Shown piece by piece: positions 15,931 through 24,056 of a stretch of DNA of 25,894 bases (its first letter is position 1; each line of letters opens with the position of its first letter). A model generated the notes under the pieces. That model saw nothing but the letters and a program-made list of their open reading frames with translations. It ran no database searches and was not told where the DNA came from. Origin of the DNA: JANNAT01 sp031422555 (lineage in GTDB: Bacteria > Pseudomonadota > Alphaproteobacteria > Rhodobacterales > Rhodobacteraceae); contig JANPLZ010000079.1 in assembly GCA_031422555.1 (NCBI GenBank), positions 1-25,894 on the forward strand, read 5' to 3'. The position numbers and the translations under genes were made by a program.

Positions 15931-16655
15931 CCGATCAAAACATCTACACGGATGAAGATTTGACCGCCTATCTGGACGCCGAACTGCCGCAAGACCGCAT
16001 GGGCGCGATTGCAGCGGCGCTGGCGGCTGATCCGGCGCTTGCCGTGCGATTGCAGGCGTTGCGGCTGCCAATGGGCGCGCTGCGGTCGGATTTTGCCGAT
16101 GTGTTGCGTCAGGCACCGGCGTTGCCTGTCCTGAAAGATGCCGGTCGCCAGCGCCCCGCCCTGTGGCGCGGGCTGGCGGCTGCCGTGGTATTGGCCACCA
16201 CTTTGGGGGCAACTGCGTGGGCGCTGCGCCCGCAGCCGCGCGACTGGATGGATTTTGTCGCCGCCTATCAGGCGCTCTATGTGCCGGCAACCTTGGCAGA
16301 TGTCGCACCCACCGAGGCGCAGGCCACCGCACAACTGGCCGCACTTTCGGCACGGCTGGGTCTTGATCTGGGCGCGGTCCGGGTCGACCCGACGCTGCGC
16401 TACCGGCGGGGTCAGGTTTTGGGCTATGATGGCGCGTTGCTGGTGCAACTGGCGTTTCAGGCGGCGGATGGCACGCCAGTGGCGTTTTGCATCCTGCAAG
16501 ATGCGCGTCAGGCAGCGCAGCCCCCGAGTGTTGGCGTGCGCGAGGGGTTGCAAACCGTGGCATGGGCGCGCGATGGCTATGGATTTCTGCTGATCGGCGG
16601 CATTGATGCCGAAGCCATCATCGCCGCCGCGCAAAAGATTGATGCAGCCTTGTAA
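15927..16655 (+). CDS. Single-pass membrane anti-sigma factor
   Basis: A 242-residue predicted anti-sigma factor that would hold the preceding ECF sigma at the membrane. An N-terminal cytoplasmic domain of about 75 residues (LTAYLDAELP near 12-21, a common anti-sigma opening) is followed by one transmembrane helix (about residues 76-99, core GLAAAVVLATTLGATAWAL) and a periplasmic domain with VAFCILQDAR, VAWARDGYGFLLIGGI and a C-terminal helix. The HxxxCxxC zinc motif of ZAS-type anti-sigmas is absent, so signalling does not depend on that site. ATG 15927 overlaps the sigma stop by four bases. It ends six bases before the convergent acyl-CoA dehydrogenase stop. The inducing signal is unknown. 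Confidence 0.82.
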   Translation: MTDQNIYTDEDLTAYLDAELPQDRMGAIAAALAADPALAVRLQALRLPMGALRSDFADVLRQAPALPVLKDAGRQRPALWRGLAAAVVLATTLGATAWALRPQPRDWMDFVAAYQALYVPATLADVAPTEAQATAQLAALSARLGLDLGAVRVDPTLRYRRGQVLGYDGALLVQLAFQAADGTPVAFCILQDARQAAQPPSVGVREGLQTVAWARDGYGFLLIGGIDAEAIIAAAQKIDAAL

Positions 16656-16661
16656 CCTGCT

Positions 16662-17891
16662 TTAGAAAAACGCCTGCAACCCGGTGATGGCGCGGCCCAA
16701 AATCAGCGCATGCACATCATGCGTGCCTTCATAGGTGTTGACGGTTTCCAGATTAACCATGTGCCGCATGATCTGGTAATCTTCCTGAATGCCGTTGCCA
16801 CCATGCATGTCGCGCGCCATCCGGGCCGCGTCAAGCGCGCGGCCGCAGTTGTTGCGTTTGACGATGGAAATCATCTCGGGCGCAGCGTTTGCCTCGTCCA
16901 GCAACCGCCCGACCCGCAAGGACGCTTGCAAGCCCAGCGAAATCTCGGTCATCATATTTGCCAGTTTCACCTGATAAAGCTGGGTCTGCGCCAAAGGCTT
17001 GCCAAATTGTTTGCGGTCCAGCCCGTATTGCCGCGCGGCAGCCATGCAAAATTCGGCAGCCCCCAACACCCCCCATGAAATGCCATAGCGCGCCCGGTTC
17101 AAACAGCCGAACGGCCCTTTCAGCCCTTCGACATGCGGCAACAAGGCGTCGTCGCCGACCTCGACATTGTTCATCACAATTTCGCCGGTGATCGACGCGC
17201 GCAATGACAACTTGCCGCCAATTTTGGGCGTCGTCAGCCCCGCCATGCCGCGTTCCAGCACAAAGCCCTTGATCTTGCCGCCATGCGCCTCGGATTTGGC
17301 CCAGACCACAAAAACATCGGCAATCGGCGCGTTGGAAATCCACATTTTCGCGCCGTTGATGACATAGCCGGTGGCGGTTTTGCGCGCCACCGTTTTCATC
17401 CCCGCCGGATCAGACCCGGCATCGGGTTCGGTCAGACCAAAACAGCCAATCCATTCGCCCGATGACAGTTTGGGCAGAAATTTGACCCGCTGCGCCTCGG
17501 TGCCGTAGGCGTAGATCGGATACATCACCAGCGATGACTGCACCGACATCATGCTGCGATAGCCCGAATCCACCCGCTCGACCTCGCGCGCGATCAGACC
17601 GTAGGCCACATAAGACGCGCCAAGACCGCCGTATTCTTCGGGAATGGTGGTGCCCAACAGGCCCATCGCTCCCATTTCGCGAAAAATCGCAGGGTCGGTC
17701 GATTCCTCGCGGTAGGCGGCGATCACCCGGGGTTGCAGCTTTTCTTGCGCATAGGCGCGCGCGCCGTCGCGCAGCATGCGTTCCTCTTCGGTCAGCTGAT
17801 CTTCCATGCGGAACGGATCTTGCCAATCAAACCGCCCCAGATCCGGCGCGTCTTTGGCTTTCAGCTTTGGCTTGGTGACAGTGTCCAACAT
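16662..17891 (-). CDS. gcdH: Glutaryl-CoA dehydrogenase
   Basis: FAD enzyme that oxidatively decarboxylates glutaryl-CoA to crotonyl-CoA in lysine, hydroxylysine and tryptophan breakdown; electrons pass to electron-transfer flavoprotein. The 409 residues start with FDWQDPF (about 21-27), contain RVDSGYRSMMSVQSSLVM around residues 105-122 (shared with human GCDH), FGLTEPDAGSDP, KMWISNAPIADVFVVWAK and RYGISWGVLG. The end of the protein holds TYEGTHDVHALILGRAITGLQ, with the catalytic base Glu388. Length matches the family. It is divergent from a LysR-type regulator, with 120 bases between starts, an arrangement in which the regulator usually controls the dehydrogenase. Confidence 0.95.
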   Translation of the reverse strand: MLDTVTKPKLKAKDAPDLGRFDWQDPFRMEDQLTEEERMLRDGARAYAQEKLQPRVIAAYREESTDPAIFREMGAMGLLGTTIPEEYGGLGASYVAYGLIAREVERVDSGYRSMMSVQSSLVMYPIYAYGTEAQRVKFLPKLSSGEWIGCFGLTEPDAGSDPAGMKTVARKTATGYVINGAKMWISNAPIADVFVVWAKSEAHGGKIKGFVLERGMAGLTTPKIGGKLSLRASITGEIVMNNVEVGDDALLPHVEGLKGPFGCLNRARYGISWGVLGAAEFCMAAARQYGLDRKQFGKPLAQTQLYQVKLANMMTEISLGLQASLRVGRLLDEANAAPEMISIVKRNNCGRALDAARMARDMHGGNGIQEDYQIMRHMVNLETVNTYEGTHDVHALILGRAITGLQAFF

Positions 17892-17957
17892 GACAGCCCC
17901 TTTTGGTATGGCGCGAAAATCTCATGCGCTTGGGTGACTTTTTCTGTTTATCGCACA

Positions 17958-17972
17958 AATATCGGCTATATT
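17958..17972. promoter_or_regulatory. Inverted repeat between gcdH and its LysR-type regulator
   Basis: AATAT (17958-17962) and ATATT (17968-17972) are a perfect 5-bp inverted repeat around CGGCT. It lies in the shared 120-base intergenic region, about 40 bases upstream of the LysR start. It does not fit the strict T-N11-A consensus of LysR sites, so operator function is inference. Confidence 0.35.
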
Positions 17973-18011
17973 CCATCTAAACTGCCTCACATACCCATGA
18001 GGAAAACTCAT

Positions 18012-18911
18012 ATGTTGCCGCGCCGCTATCTGCCGTCGATGGCTTCTTTGCTGGCCTTGGAATCCGTTGACCGGCTGGGCTCTGCCTCGGCGGCGGCGGT
18101 GGAATTGACCCTGACTCAAGGGGCAATATCGCGGCAATTGAAAGTGCTGGAAGATCAGTTGGGCCTGACGCTGCTGGTCCGCGACAAACAGCGGTTGCGC
18201 CTGACCCCGGCGGCGAAAGATTACGTGCGCGAAGTGCGCCGGTCGTTGCAAACCCTGTCGGCGGCGTCGCTGACGCTGCGCGCCAATCCAACCGGCGGGG
18301 CGCTGAACCTTGCGATTTTACCGGCTTTTGGCATGCATTGGCTGGCCCCCAGACTGGCGCGCTTTGCTGCCCAACACCCCGAAGTCACGGTCAACCTGTC
18401 AACCCGGTTAAAGCCATTTGATTTTGCCACCAGTCCTTTTGACGCCGCGATTCACTATGGCCGCCAGGATTGGCCGGGGGTGCATTATCTGCCGTTGATG
18501 GACGAAGACCTGCTGGCCGTTGTGGCCCCCGGCCTGCTGGCGGCACCGCTGCCCGAGGCCAAAGCCATCCTTGGCCATCCCTTGTTGCAACTGGAAAGCC
18601 GCTCCGGTGATTGGGGCCGGTGGCTGGCGCATCATGGCAGCCCGGGGCTGCGCCCGCCCGCGATGCTGTTTGATCAGTTCGCCACGATGACCCAAGCGGC
18701 GGTTCACGGCTTGGGGATTGCCCTGCTGCCGGTTTTTTTGATCAAACGAGAGTTGGCCGAAGGTCGCCTGATCGCCGCCTATGGCGCTGCGATAAAATCG
18801 CACGGCAGTTATGCTTTGGTCTGGCCCAAAGACCCCGCCCCCCGGGCGCCGCTGGCGTCGTTTCAAGGCTGGCTGGCGGCAGAAATCGGCGCGGCCTCAC
18901 CCCCCGGCTGA
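18012..18911 (+). CDS. LysR-type transcriptional regulator (GcvA-like), divergent from gcdH
   Basis: A 299-residue DNA-binding regulator. The N-terminal winged helix-turn-helix is at residues about 5-63 (SMASLLALESVDRLGSASAAA, LTQGAISRQLKVLEDQLG, LTLLVRDK). The remainder is the periplasmic-binding-protein-like effector domain, from LNLAILPAFGMHWLAPRL onwards. Such LysR genes next to gcdH are reported to activate it in response to glutarate or glutaryl-CoA; the effector here is inferred from the neighbour. ATG 18012 is chosen because GAGGAAAA lies six bases upstream; in-frame ATG 17997 is an alternative. Confidence 0.88.
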   Translation: MLPRRYLPSMASLLALESVDRLGSASAAAVELTLTQGAISRQLKVLEDQLGLTLLVRDKQRLRLTPAAKDYVREVRRSLQTLSAASLTLRANPTGGALNLAILPAFGMHWLAPRLARFAAQHPEVTVNLSTRLKPFDFATSPFDAAIHYGRQDWPGVHYLPLMDEDLLAVVAPGLLAAPLPEAKAILGHPLLQLESRSGDWGRWLAHHGSPGLRPPAMLFDQFATMTQAAVHGLGIALLPVFLIKRELAEGRLIAAYGAAIKSHGSYALVWPKDPAPRAPLASFQGWLAAEIGAASPPG

Positions 18912-18941
18912 AATTGCGTGCAAGGCGGCTGCGCCATGCCC

Positions 18942-18971
18942 TTGGGCCAAACCCCCTTGCTTTTGGCCCAA
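18942..18971. terminator. Hairpin after the LysR gene
   Basis: TTGGGCCAAA (18942-18951) and TTTGGCCCAA (18962-18971) are perfect 10-bp arms around a 10-base loop. It lies in the 80-base gap between the LysR stop and the oxidase start. There is no T-run, so either a weak terminator or an operator/stability hairpin. Confidence 0.5.
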
Positions 18972-18991
18972 CGCTTTGACACCCTGACGCG

Positions 18992-20371
18992 ATGACACAC
19001 AGCACCAAACTGGGCGAAGTTTCGTTCTGGTATGCCGACATCGGCCTGCCAACCCGGCGCGCGGCGCTGGCGGGGGACATAGATGTCGATATTTGTATTA
19101 TCGGCGCAGGCTATACCGGGCTTTGGACCGCTTATTATCTGAAAACTGCAAATCCGGCGCTTAAAATTGCGGTTCTTGAAAAGGAATTCGCAGGTTTTGG
19201 TGCATCAGGTCGCAACGGTGGCTGGCTGACCGGGGGCTTTGCGTGGAACCATGACCGCTATTTGAAGGGCAGTTCCGACGCTTTGGTGCGTGCCATGGTT
19301 GATGCCATGAACGGCACGGTGGATGAGGTGATCCGGGTGGCTGAGGCCTACGGCATCGACGCCGATATCTTGCGCACTGATGAATTGATGGTCGCCACCA
19401 ACCCGGCGCAACTGGCGCGGATGCACGCCGAAGTGCTGCATCGCCAACACTGGGGCGACGCCGAACGGGTGCAGGCGATCACCGCCGATCAGGCGCGCGC
19501 GCGGCTGAATATCCCCGGCGTGTTGGGTGGCATGCTGGTGTCTGGTGTCGCGCGCATTCAGCCGGCCAAACTGGTGCGGGGTCTGGCCGAGGCTGTGGAA
19601 CGTCTGGGCGTGCAGATTGCCGAAGGCACCGCAGTTTTGTCCACCACGCCCGGCCTTGTGACCACCAACCGCGGTCTGGTGCGCGCGCCGATCATTTTGC
19701 GTTGCACCGAAGGGTTCACCGCCGGTCTGCCGGGGTTGAAACGCCAGTGGTTGCCGCTGAATTCGGCGCAGATCGCAACCGCCCCTTTGCCACAACAGGT
19801 CTGGGATCAGATCGGCTGGCAAGGCCATGAAATATTTGGCGATTTCAACAATGCCTACTGCTATTGTCAGCGCACCCGTGATGGGCGCATCACCGTGGGC
19901 GCGCGCGGGTTGCCGTATAAATACGGCTCGGCGATTGACACCAACGGCGTGCCAGACCCTGCCACCACAGCGCATCTGACTGCGATTTTGCATCGGCATT
20001 TCCCGGCGACAATTCCCTACTCGATTGATCACGCGTGGTGCGGTGTGCTGGCCGTACCGCGTGATTGGTGCGCGACAGTGGGGCTTGATCCGGTCACCGG
20101 GATGGGCTGGGCGGGTGGCTATGTGGGGGTAGGGGTATCCACTTCGAACCTTGCGGGCCGCACGCTGTGCGATCTTGCACTGGGGCGGCAAACGACGCTT
20201 ACCACACTGCCATGGGTCAACCGCCGCGTGCGCAACTGGGAGCGCGAGCCGCTGCGTTGGCTGGGGGTGCGCGGCATGTATCAGCTTTTGAACATGGCCG
20301 ACCGGGCCGAACACCGCGGCGGGGGTCCGTCGGTTTTGGGCAAGATTGGCAACTGGTTGACCGGGCGCTAA
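18992..20371 (+). CDS. FAD-dependent amine/amino-acid oxidase (DAO family, PuuB-like)
   Basis: A 459-residue flavoenzyme that probably oxidises an amine or amino-acid substrate. The dinucleotide-binding motif GAGYTG is at residues 38-43, the ribose-binding Glu63 in VLEKE follows, and GASGRNGG at 70-77 is a hallmark of the gamma-glutamylputrescine/sarcosine-type oxidases. C-terminal GMGWAGGYVGVGVSTSNLAGR (around residues 370-390) completes the FAD site. The substrate is not proven; a polyamine or glycine-betaine pathway would fit the polyamine-type importer upstream, but that is only circumstantial. ATG 18992 has no strong ribosome site. It sits 80 bases after the LysR gene on the same strand, and could share its regulation. 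Confidence 0.85.
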   Translation: MTHSTKLGEVSFWYADIGLPTRRAALAGDIDVDICIIGAGYTGLWTAYYLKTANPALKIAVLEKEFAGFGASGRNGGWLTGGFAWNHDRYLKGSSDALVRAMVDAMNGTVDEVIRVAEAYGIDADILRTDELMVATNPAQLARMHAEVLHRQHWGDAERVQAITADQARARLNIPGVLGGMLVSGVARIQPAKLVRGLAEAVERLGVQIAEGTAVLSTTPGLVTTNRGLVRAPIILRCTEGFTAGLPGLKRQWLPLNSAQIATAPLPQQVWDQIGWQGHEIFGDFNNAYCYCQRTRDGRITVGARGLPYKYGSAIDTNGVPDPATTAHLTAILHRHFPATIPYSIDHAWCGVLAVPRDWCATVGLDPVTGMGWAGGYVGVGVSTSNLAGRTLCDLALGRQTTLTTLPWVNRRVRNWEREPLRWLGVRGMYQLLNMADRAEHRGGGPSVLGKIGNWLTGR

Positions 20372-20455
20372 GGCTTTTGCGTCTGGCAAACCACCATATC
20401 TAGCGTCCCGCTGCCATCGGTCCCTGAGTCCTGCCCGCCACAGTTGCCGCCCTAT

Positions 20456-20519
20456 ATGCAGTGTGTTGCATTTGTTTGTGGCGATAGGCTGTGGGCCTGC
20501 GCTAGGGTTTGCGCAACCC
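20456..20519. promoter_or_regulatory. Inverted repeats in the nrdR upstream region
   Basis: Two perfect 5-bp inverted repeats lie in the 201-base gap before nrdR: ATGCA-GTGTGT-TGCAT (20456-20471) and GGGTT-TGCGC-AACCC (20505-20519). The first resembles an operator and the second an mRNA hairpin. Neither is a convincing NrdR box. No clear -10 was found. Confidence 0.35.
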
Positions 20520-20572
20520 GGGGGCACCATCCGGGAACGATGGCAGGAACAAACAAATCAAGGAGGTGGCCA

Positions 20573-21040
20573 ATGCGCTGCCCATTCTGCGGTAATGTTG
20601 ATACCCAAGTGAAAGACAGCCGCCCCGCCGAAGATCATGTCTCGATCCGGCGCAGGCGATTTTGCCCGGCGTGTGGAGGGCGGTTCACCACCTACGAACG
20701 CGTCCAGTTGCGCGATCTGGTGGTCATCAAATCCTCGGGCAAACGCGAAGATTTTGACCGCACAAAGCTGGAGCGTTCGATCCGGATTGCCATGCAAAAA
20801 CGCCCGATTGATCCGGAACGGATTGATCAGATGATTTCGGGCATTGTGCGGCGGCTGGAAAGTCTGGGTGATACCGACATCTCGTCCAAAGTGATCGGCG
20901 AGATCGTGATGGAATCACTGGCGCGGATCGACACCGTGGCCTATGTGCGATTTGCCAGCGTTTACAAGAACTTCCAAGCGGCGGACGACTTTGACCGTTT
21001 CGTGTCGGAACTGCGCCCCGGCACCTCACCCGAAGAGTGA
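20573..21040 (+). CDS. nrdR: Transcriptional repressor NrdR
   Basis: Represses ribonucleotide reductase genes according to ATP/dATP levels. The 155-residue protein has a zinc ribbon with Cys3, Cys6, Cys31 and Cys34 (CPFC and CPAC) followed by GRFTTYERV, then the ATP-cone domain with KSSGKREDFDRTKLERSI and RIDTVAYVRFASVYKNF. Length and all four cysteines match the family. ATG 20573 is chosen because a very good AAGGAGG lies seven bases upstream. Its stop overlaps the GTG start of ribD in a GTGA, so the two are translationally coupled. Confidence 0.96.
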   Translation: MRCPFCGNVDTQVKDSRPAEDHVSIRRRRFCPACGGRFTTYERVQLRDLVVIKSSGKREDFDRTKLERSIRIAMQKRPIDPERIDQMISGIVRRLESLGDTDISSKVIGEIVMESLARIDTVAYVRFASVYKNFQAADDFDRFVSELRPGTSPEE

Positions 21041-22128
21041 GCGACGATTTACATATGGCCCATGCCCTGTCGCTTGGAGCGCGGGGCTTGGGCCGGGTCT
21101 GGCCCAATCCGGCGGTGGGCTGCGTGATTGTCAACCAAGGGCGGATCGTCGGGCGGGGCTGGACCCTGCCGGGGGGGCGTCCGCATGCCGAGGCTGTGGC
21201 ACTTGCCCAAGCCGGCGCTGCTGCGCGCGGCGGCACGGCCTATGTCACGTTGGAACCTTGCGCCCATCACGGCCAAACCCCGCCTTGTGCGGCGGCGCTG
21301 ATCGCGGCGGGGGTTGCGCGCGTGGTCACCGCCTTGACAGATCCCGATCCGCGGGTGGCGGGCCGTGGGCACAAGATGCTGCAAGAGGCCGGAATTGCGG
21401 TCACCGAAAGCGTGCTGCAAGGTCAGGCCCGCTATGCCAATGCCGGGTTTTTGAAGCGGGTGACGCAGCGGTTGCCCTTTGTGACGCTGAAACTGGCGAC
21501 CAGTCTGGATGGCCGCATTGCAACACAGACCGGGCAAAGCCGCTGGATTACCGGGTCTGACGCCCGCCGCGCGGTGCATCTGATGCGGCTGACGCATGAT
21601 GCGGTGTTGATCGGTGCAGGCACGGCGCGGGCGGACGACCCTGATTTATCGGTGCGCGATCTGGGGGCCAGCCACCAACCGCTGCGTGTGGTGATTGACA
21701 CCCACCTGTCGCATGACCCGCACAGCCGGTTGGGCCGCACCGCGCGCGACAGTCCGGTCTGGATGATGCACGGCCCCGCTGCGCCAAAGGGTGCGCGGCA
21801 GGCTTGGGCGGATCAAGGTGCCCATTTGATCGAAGTTGCTGGCGATTTGTCGGGTCGCGTTGACGCGAAGGCCGCGTTGCAAGCGCTTGCATCTGCTGGA
21901 CTTACCCGGATTTTGTGCGAAGGTGGTGGGCGGTTGGCCGCGTCACTGCTGCAGGCCGGTCTGGTGGACGATCTGGCGCTGTTCACCGCGGGCGTGGTGA
22001 TTGGCGGCGATGGCCAAGCGGCTTTGGCACCGCTTGGCGTTGGTGACCTGGCCGATGCGCCGCGTCTGACCTTGCGCGAAACCCGACAGATCGGCGGCGA
22101 TTGCTACAGCCTGTGGTCGCTGACCTAG
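21037..22128 (+). CDS. ribD: Bifunctional riboflavin biosynthesis protein RibD
   Basis: Deaminates and then reduces the pyrimidine intermediate of riboflavin synthesis. The N-terminal deaminase carries the zinc motif HAE (His50, Glu52) and LEPCAHHGQTPPC (Cys75 and Cys84). The C-terminal reductase begins at KLATSLDGRIATQTGQSRWITG, near residue 150. The 363-residue length matches the family. Start is GTG 21037, overlapping the nrdR stop; ATG 21055 is an in-frame alternative. A known pairing is nrdR-ribD in alphaproteobacteria. It ends two bases before the convergent gloA stop. Confidence 0.95.
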   Translation: MSDDLHMAHALSLGARGLGRVWPNPAVGCVIVNQGRIVGRGWTLPGGRPHAEAVALAQAGAAARGGTAYVTLEPCAHHGQTPPCAAALIAAGVARVVTALTDPDPRVAGRGHKMLQEAGIAVTESVLQGQARYANAGFLKRVTQRLPFVTLKLATSLDGRIATQTGQSRWITGSDARRAVHLMRLTHDAVLIGAGTARADDPDLSVRDLGASHQPLRVVIDTHLSHDPHSRLGRTARDSPVWMMHGPAAPKGARQAWADQGAHLIEVAGDLSGRVDAKAALQALASAGLTRILCEGGGRLAASLLQAGLVDDLALFTAGVVIGGDGQAALAPLGVGDLADAPRLTLRETRQIGGDCYSLWSLT

Positions 22129-22130
22129 GC

Positions 22131-22559
22131 CTACCAGCTGCCGGTGTTTGGCATTGACGCCCAAGGTTCGGCGGCGGGCAGGGCGGCACCTTTTTGCAAC
22201 AACTCGATCGAGATATTGTCAGGGCTGCGCACAAAGGCCATGTGGCCATCGCGCGGCGGGCGGTTGATGACCACGCCGTGGGCCGCCAGATGCGCGCAGG
22301 TGGCGTAAATATCGTCAACGCCGTAAGCCAGATGGCCAAAATGGCGGCTGTCTGATGGCAGGCCGGTGTCGCCATCCCAATTATAAGTCAACTCAACCGG
22401 GCAGTCCGGTTGATCCGGCGGGGCCATGAAAATCAGCGTAAAGCGGCCCTTTTCGTTTTCAAACCGCCGGGTTTCCTGCAACCCCAACAGCGCATAAAAC
22501 GCGAGGGATTTTTCCAGATCCAGAACCCTGACCATGGTGTGAAGATAGTGAATGCTCAT
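22131..22559 (-). CDS. gloA: Lactoylglutathione lyase (glyoxalase I)
   Basis: Converts the hemithioacetal of methylglyoxal and glutathione to S-lactoylglutathione, detoxifying methylglyoxal. The 142 residues align well with E. coli GloA: HTMVRVLDLEKS at the start and ELTYNWDGD in the middle. The four metal ligands His7, Glu56, His76 and Glu119 are all present. The start is ATG 22559. It is on the same strand as the Slam-like gene and 66 bases downstream of it, but the pairing looks incidental. Confidence 0.95.
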   Translation of the reverse strand: MSIHYLHTMVRVLDLEKSLAFYALLGLQETRRFENEKGRFTLIFMAPPDQPDCPVELTYNWDGDTGLPSDSRHFGHLAYGVDDIYATCAHLAAHGVVINRPPRDGHMAFVRSPDNISIELLQKGAALPAAEPWASMPNTGSW

Positions 22560-22625
22560 CCTTTGCCCCTTTTGACTGCTGCCGCAAGACTAGCAGGTCG
22601 GGGGGCAAAGGCGAAGGGGGCGCGA

Positions 22626-24056
22626 TCAGAAAGACGATTGAATGCCCAAAGCAATGCCAAAACTTTCGCTGTCATGCAGCGCGGAATTAGAGCGGTTTTT
22701 TGACGCCTGCAAAGTCAGAACCGGCGAAAACCCGTAGTAGTCAATAGTTTGAAACGTCATCGACAGATTGGCCGACAGTTTCAGATCGTCGCGACCGCCA
22801 CTGACATAGCCGCTGTCGGCAAAACGCTGGCTGCCGATTTGCAGCCCGGCTGACAGGGCGATCCCTGCAATCGGTGCGGCGCGGGTCCATTCCAGCGATG
22901 CGGTTTGCGCGGTGCTGCGCACTTCGGCCGAGGCTGATGTCGTGGTTGCGGCCTCCAGCCCGAAAGTCAGCCGGTCCTGCCCGGCGGCACCCACGGCCAA
23001 AGTATATCCCAGCGTCACCGCCACGCGGTCCGACGATTGCAACGGGCTGTCCAGCCGCGCGGTTTTATCGGCCGATACGCCGAACCTCAGCGATGCGCCG
23101 TTAGGTAGTTTTTGATCCAACCCCATGGAAAGACGTAGATAATCTGACAGATCATCACCGCCATACCAGTTATGCCCCAAGGTTCCCGACAGCCGCAAAG
23201 CCAAGGTATCGCGGCTGCCCAGTTTTCGGGTCTGCTGCAATCCAACTTCGGCGGCGGCAAAAGTGTAATCGGCATTGCGTGCCAACGGGGCCGCCGCTTT
23301 GGCTGCGGGTGACAGGGCGGAAATCTGGCTGTTCAACGCAAACCGCGCTTCGGTCATCGCCCGGTCGGTTGGCGCAAAACGGTAGGTCGAGGTCACGCCA
23401 AACCCCAGCTCGAACCCCGACAGCGCCTGATTTTGTGCCGGAATTTCGAACAGGATGGGCAGACCCGACAGCGACATCTGGGTTTGGCGGCTGCCGTTGT
23501 TGATGTTGGACGACGGCGATGCGGTGCCGTCAAACTGCAAAATCCAAGGATTGCGCGATTTGACATAGCCAAAATCACGGCGCGCAATGTCGCGGGCGCG
23601 GTCGTTCGGGGCATTTTGCACCGCGCGCCGCAACCAAAGCTGCGCCGCCGTGCGCCGGTCCATCGTCGACAGGGCTTGCGCCATCGCCATCGCAGCACCA
23701 AACCGCGCTTTGTCGGTATCGGCCAAATCCCACGCCTGTTTGGCGACGCTACGTGCTTCGGGCGCGCGCCCCAACGCCCGCAATGCCTGCGCCCGGATGA
23801 TCAAAGCGGTGGTATCGGCCGGATCACGCGTCAGCAGTGCGTCGGTATAGGTCAGCGCCTGCTGCGCGAACCCTGCCTGCAAGGCGGTGAACGCCAGCTG
23901 CCGCATCGCATCGACGCCAAGTCTGATGGTCTCCGCCTGAGCGGACATAACAAACAGCGACAGCGCAAGCGACGCAGGGACGGCAAGAAAAGCCGCCCGC
24001 CTATTCTTCTTGCGCACGGTAGACAATAAATCCACCGGTTTCCCGGGTTTTGACAT
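22626..24056 (-). CDS. Slam-like outer-membrane protein (TPR domain plus C-terminal beta-barrel)
   Basis: Predicted surface lipoprotein assembly modulator of about 476 residues. A signal peptide (n-region rich in Lys/Arg, hydrophobic core, AQA cleavage near residue 41) is followed by a helical TPR-like region at residues about 45-165 (ALQAGFAQQALTYTDALL, TALIIRAQALRALGRAPEA, LWLRRAVQNAPND). The C-terminal part, from about residue 171 to the end, alternates like a beta-barrel and opens with SPSSNINNGS (180-189), a pattern of the DUF560/Slam barrel. It ends in a C-terminal Phe, the outer-membrane protein signature. The start is uncertain: ATG 24056 has a GGA seven bases upstream, while GTG 24017 would give a tighter signal peptide (RKKNRR). 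The gene overlaps the preceding lipoprotein stop (24001-24003), so the two are translationally coupled and the lipoprotein is its likely cargo. Confidence 0.8.
   Translation of the reverse strand: MSKPGKPVDLLSTVRKKNRRAAFLAVPASLALSLFVMSAQAETIRLGVDAMRQLAFTALQAGFAQQALTYTDALLTRDPADTTALIIRAQALRALGRAPEARSVAKQAWDLADTDKARFGAAMAMAQALSTMDRRTAAQLWLRRAVQNAPNDRARDIARRDFGYVKSRNPWILQFDGTASPSSNINNGSRQTQMSLSGLPILFEIPAQNQALSGFELGFGVTSTYRFAPTDRAMTEARFALNSQISALSPAAKAAAPLARNADYTFAAAEVGLQQTRKLGSRDTLALRLSGTLGHNWYGGDDLSDYLRLSMGLDQKLPNGASLRFGVSADKTARLDSPLQSSDRVAVTLGYTLAVGAAGQDRLTFGLEAATTTSASAEVRSTAQTASLEWTRAAPIAGIALSAGLQIGSQRFADSGYVSGGRDDLKLSANLSMTFQTIDYYGFSPVLTLQASKNRSNSALHDSESFGIALGIQSSF

Noticed and set aside
20372..20572. 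FMN riboswitch upstream of nrdR-ribD
   Set aside because: The conserved RFN-element blocks are absent; only short inverted repeats are present.
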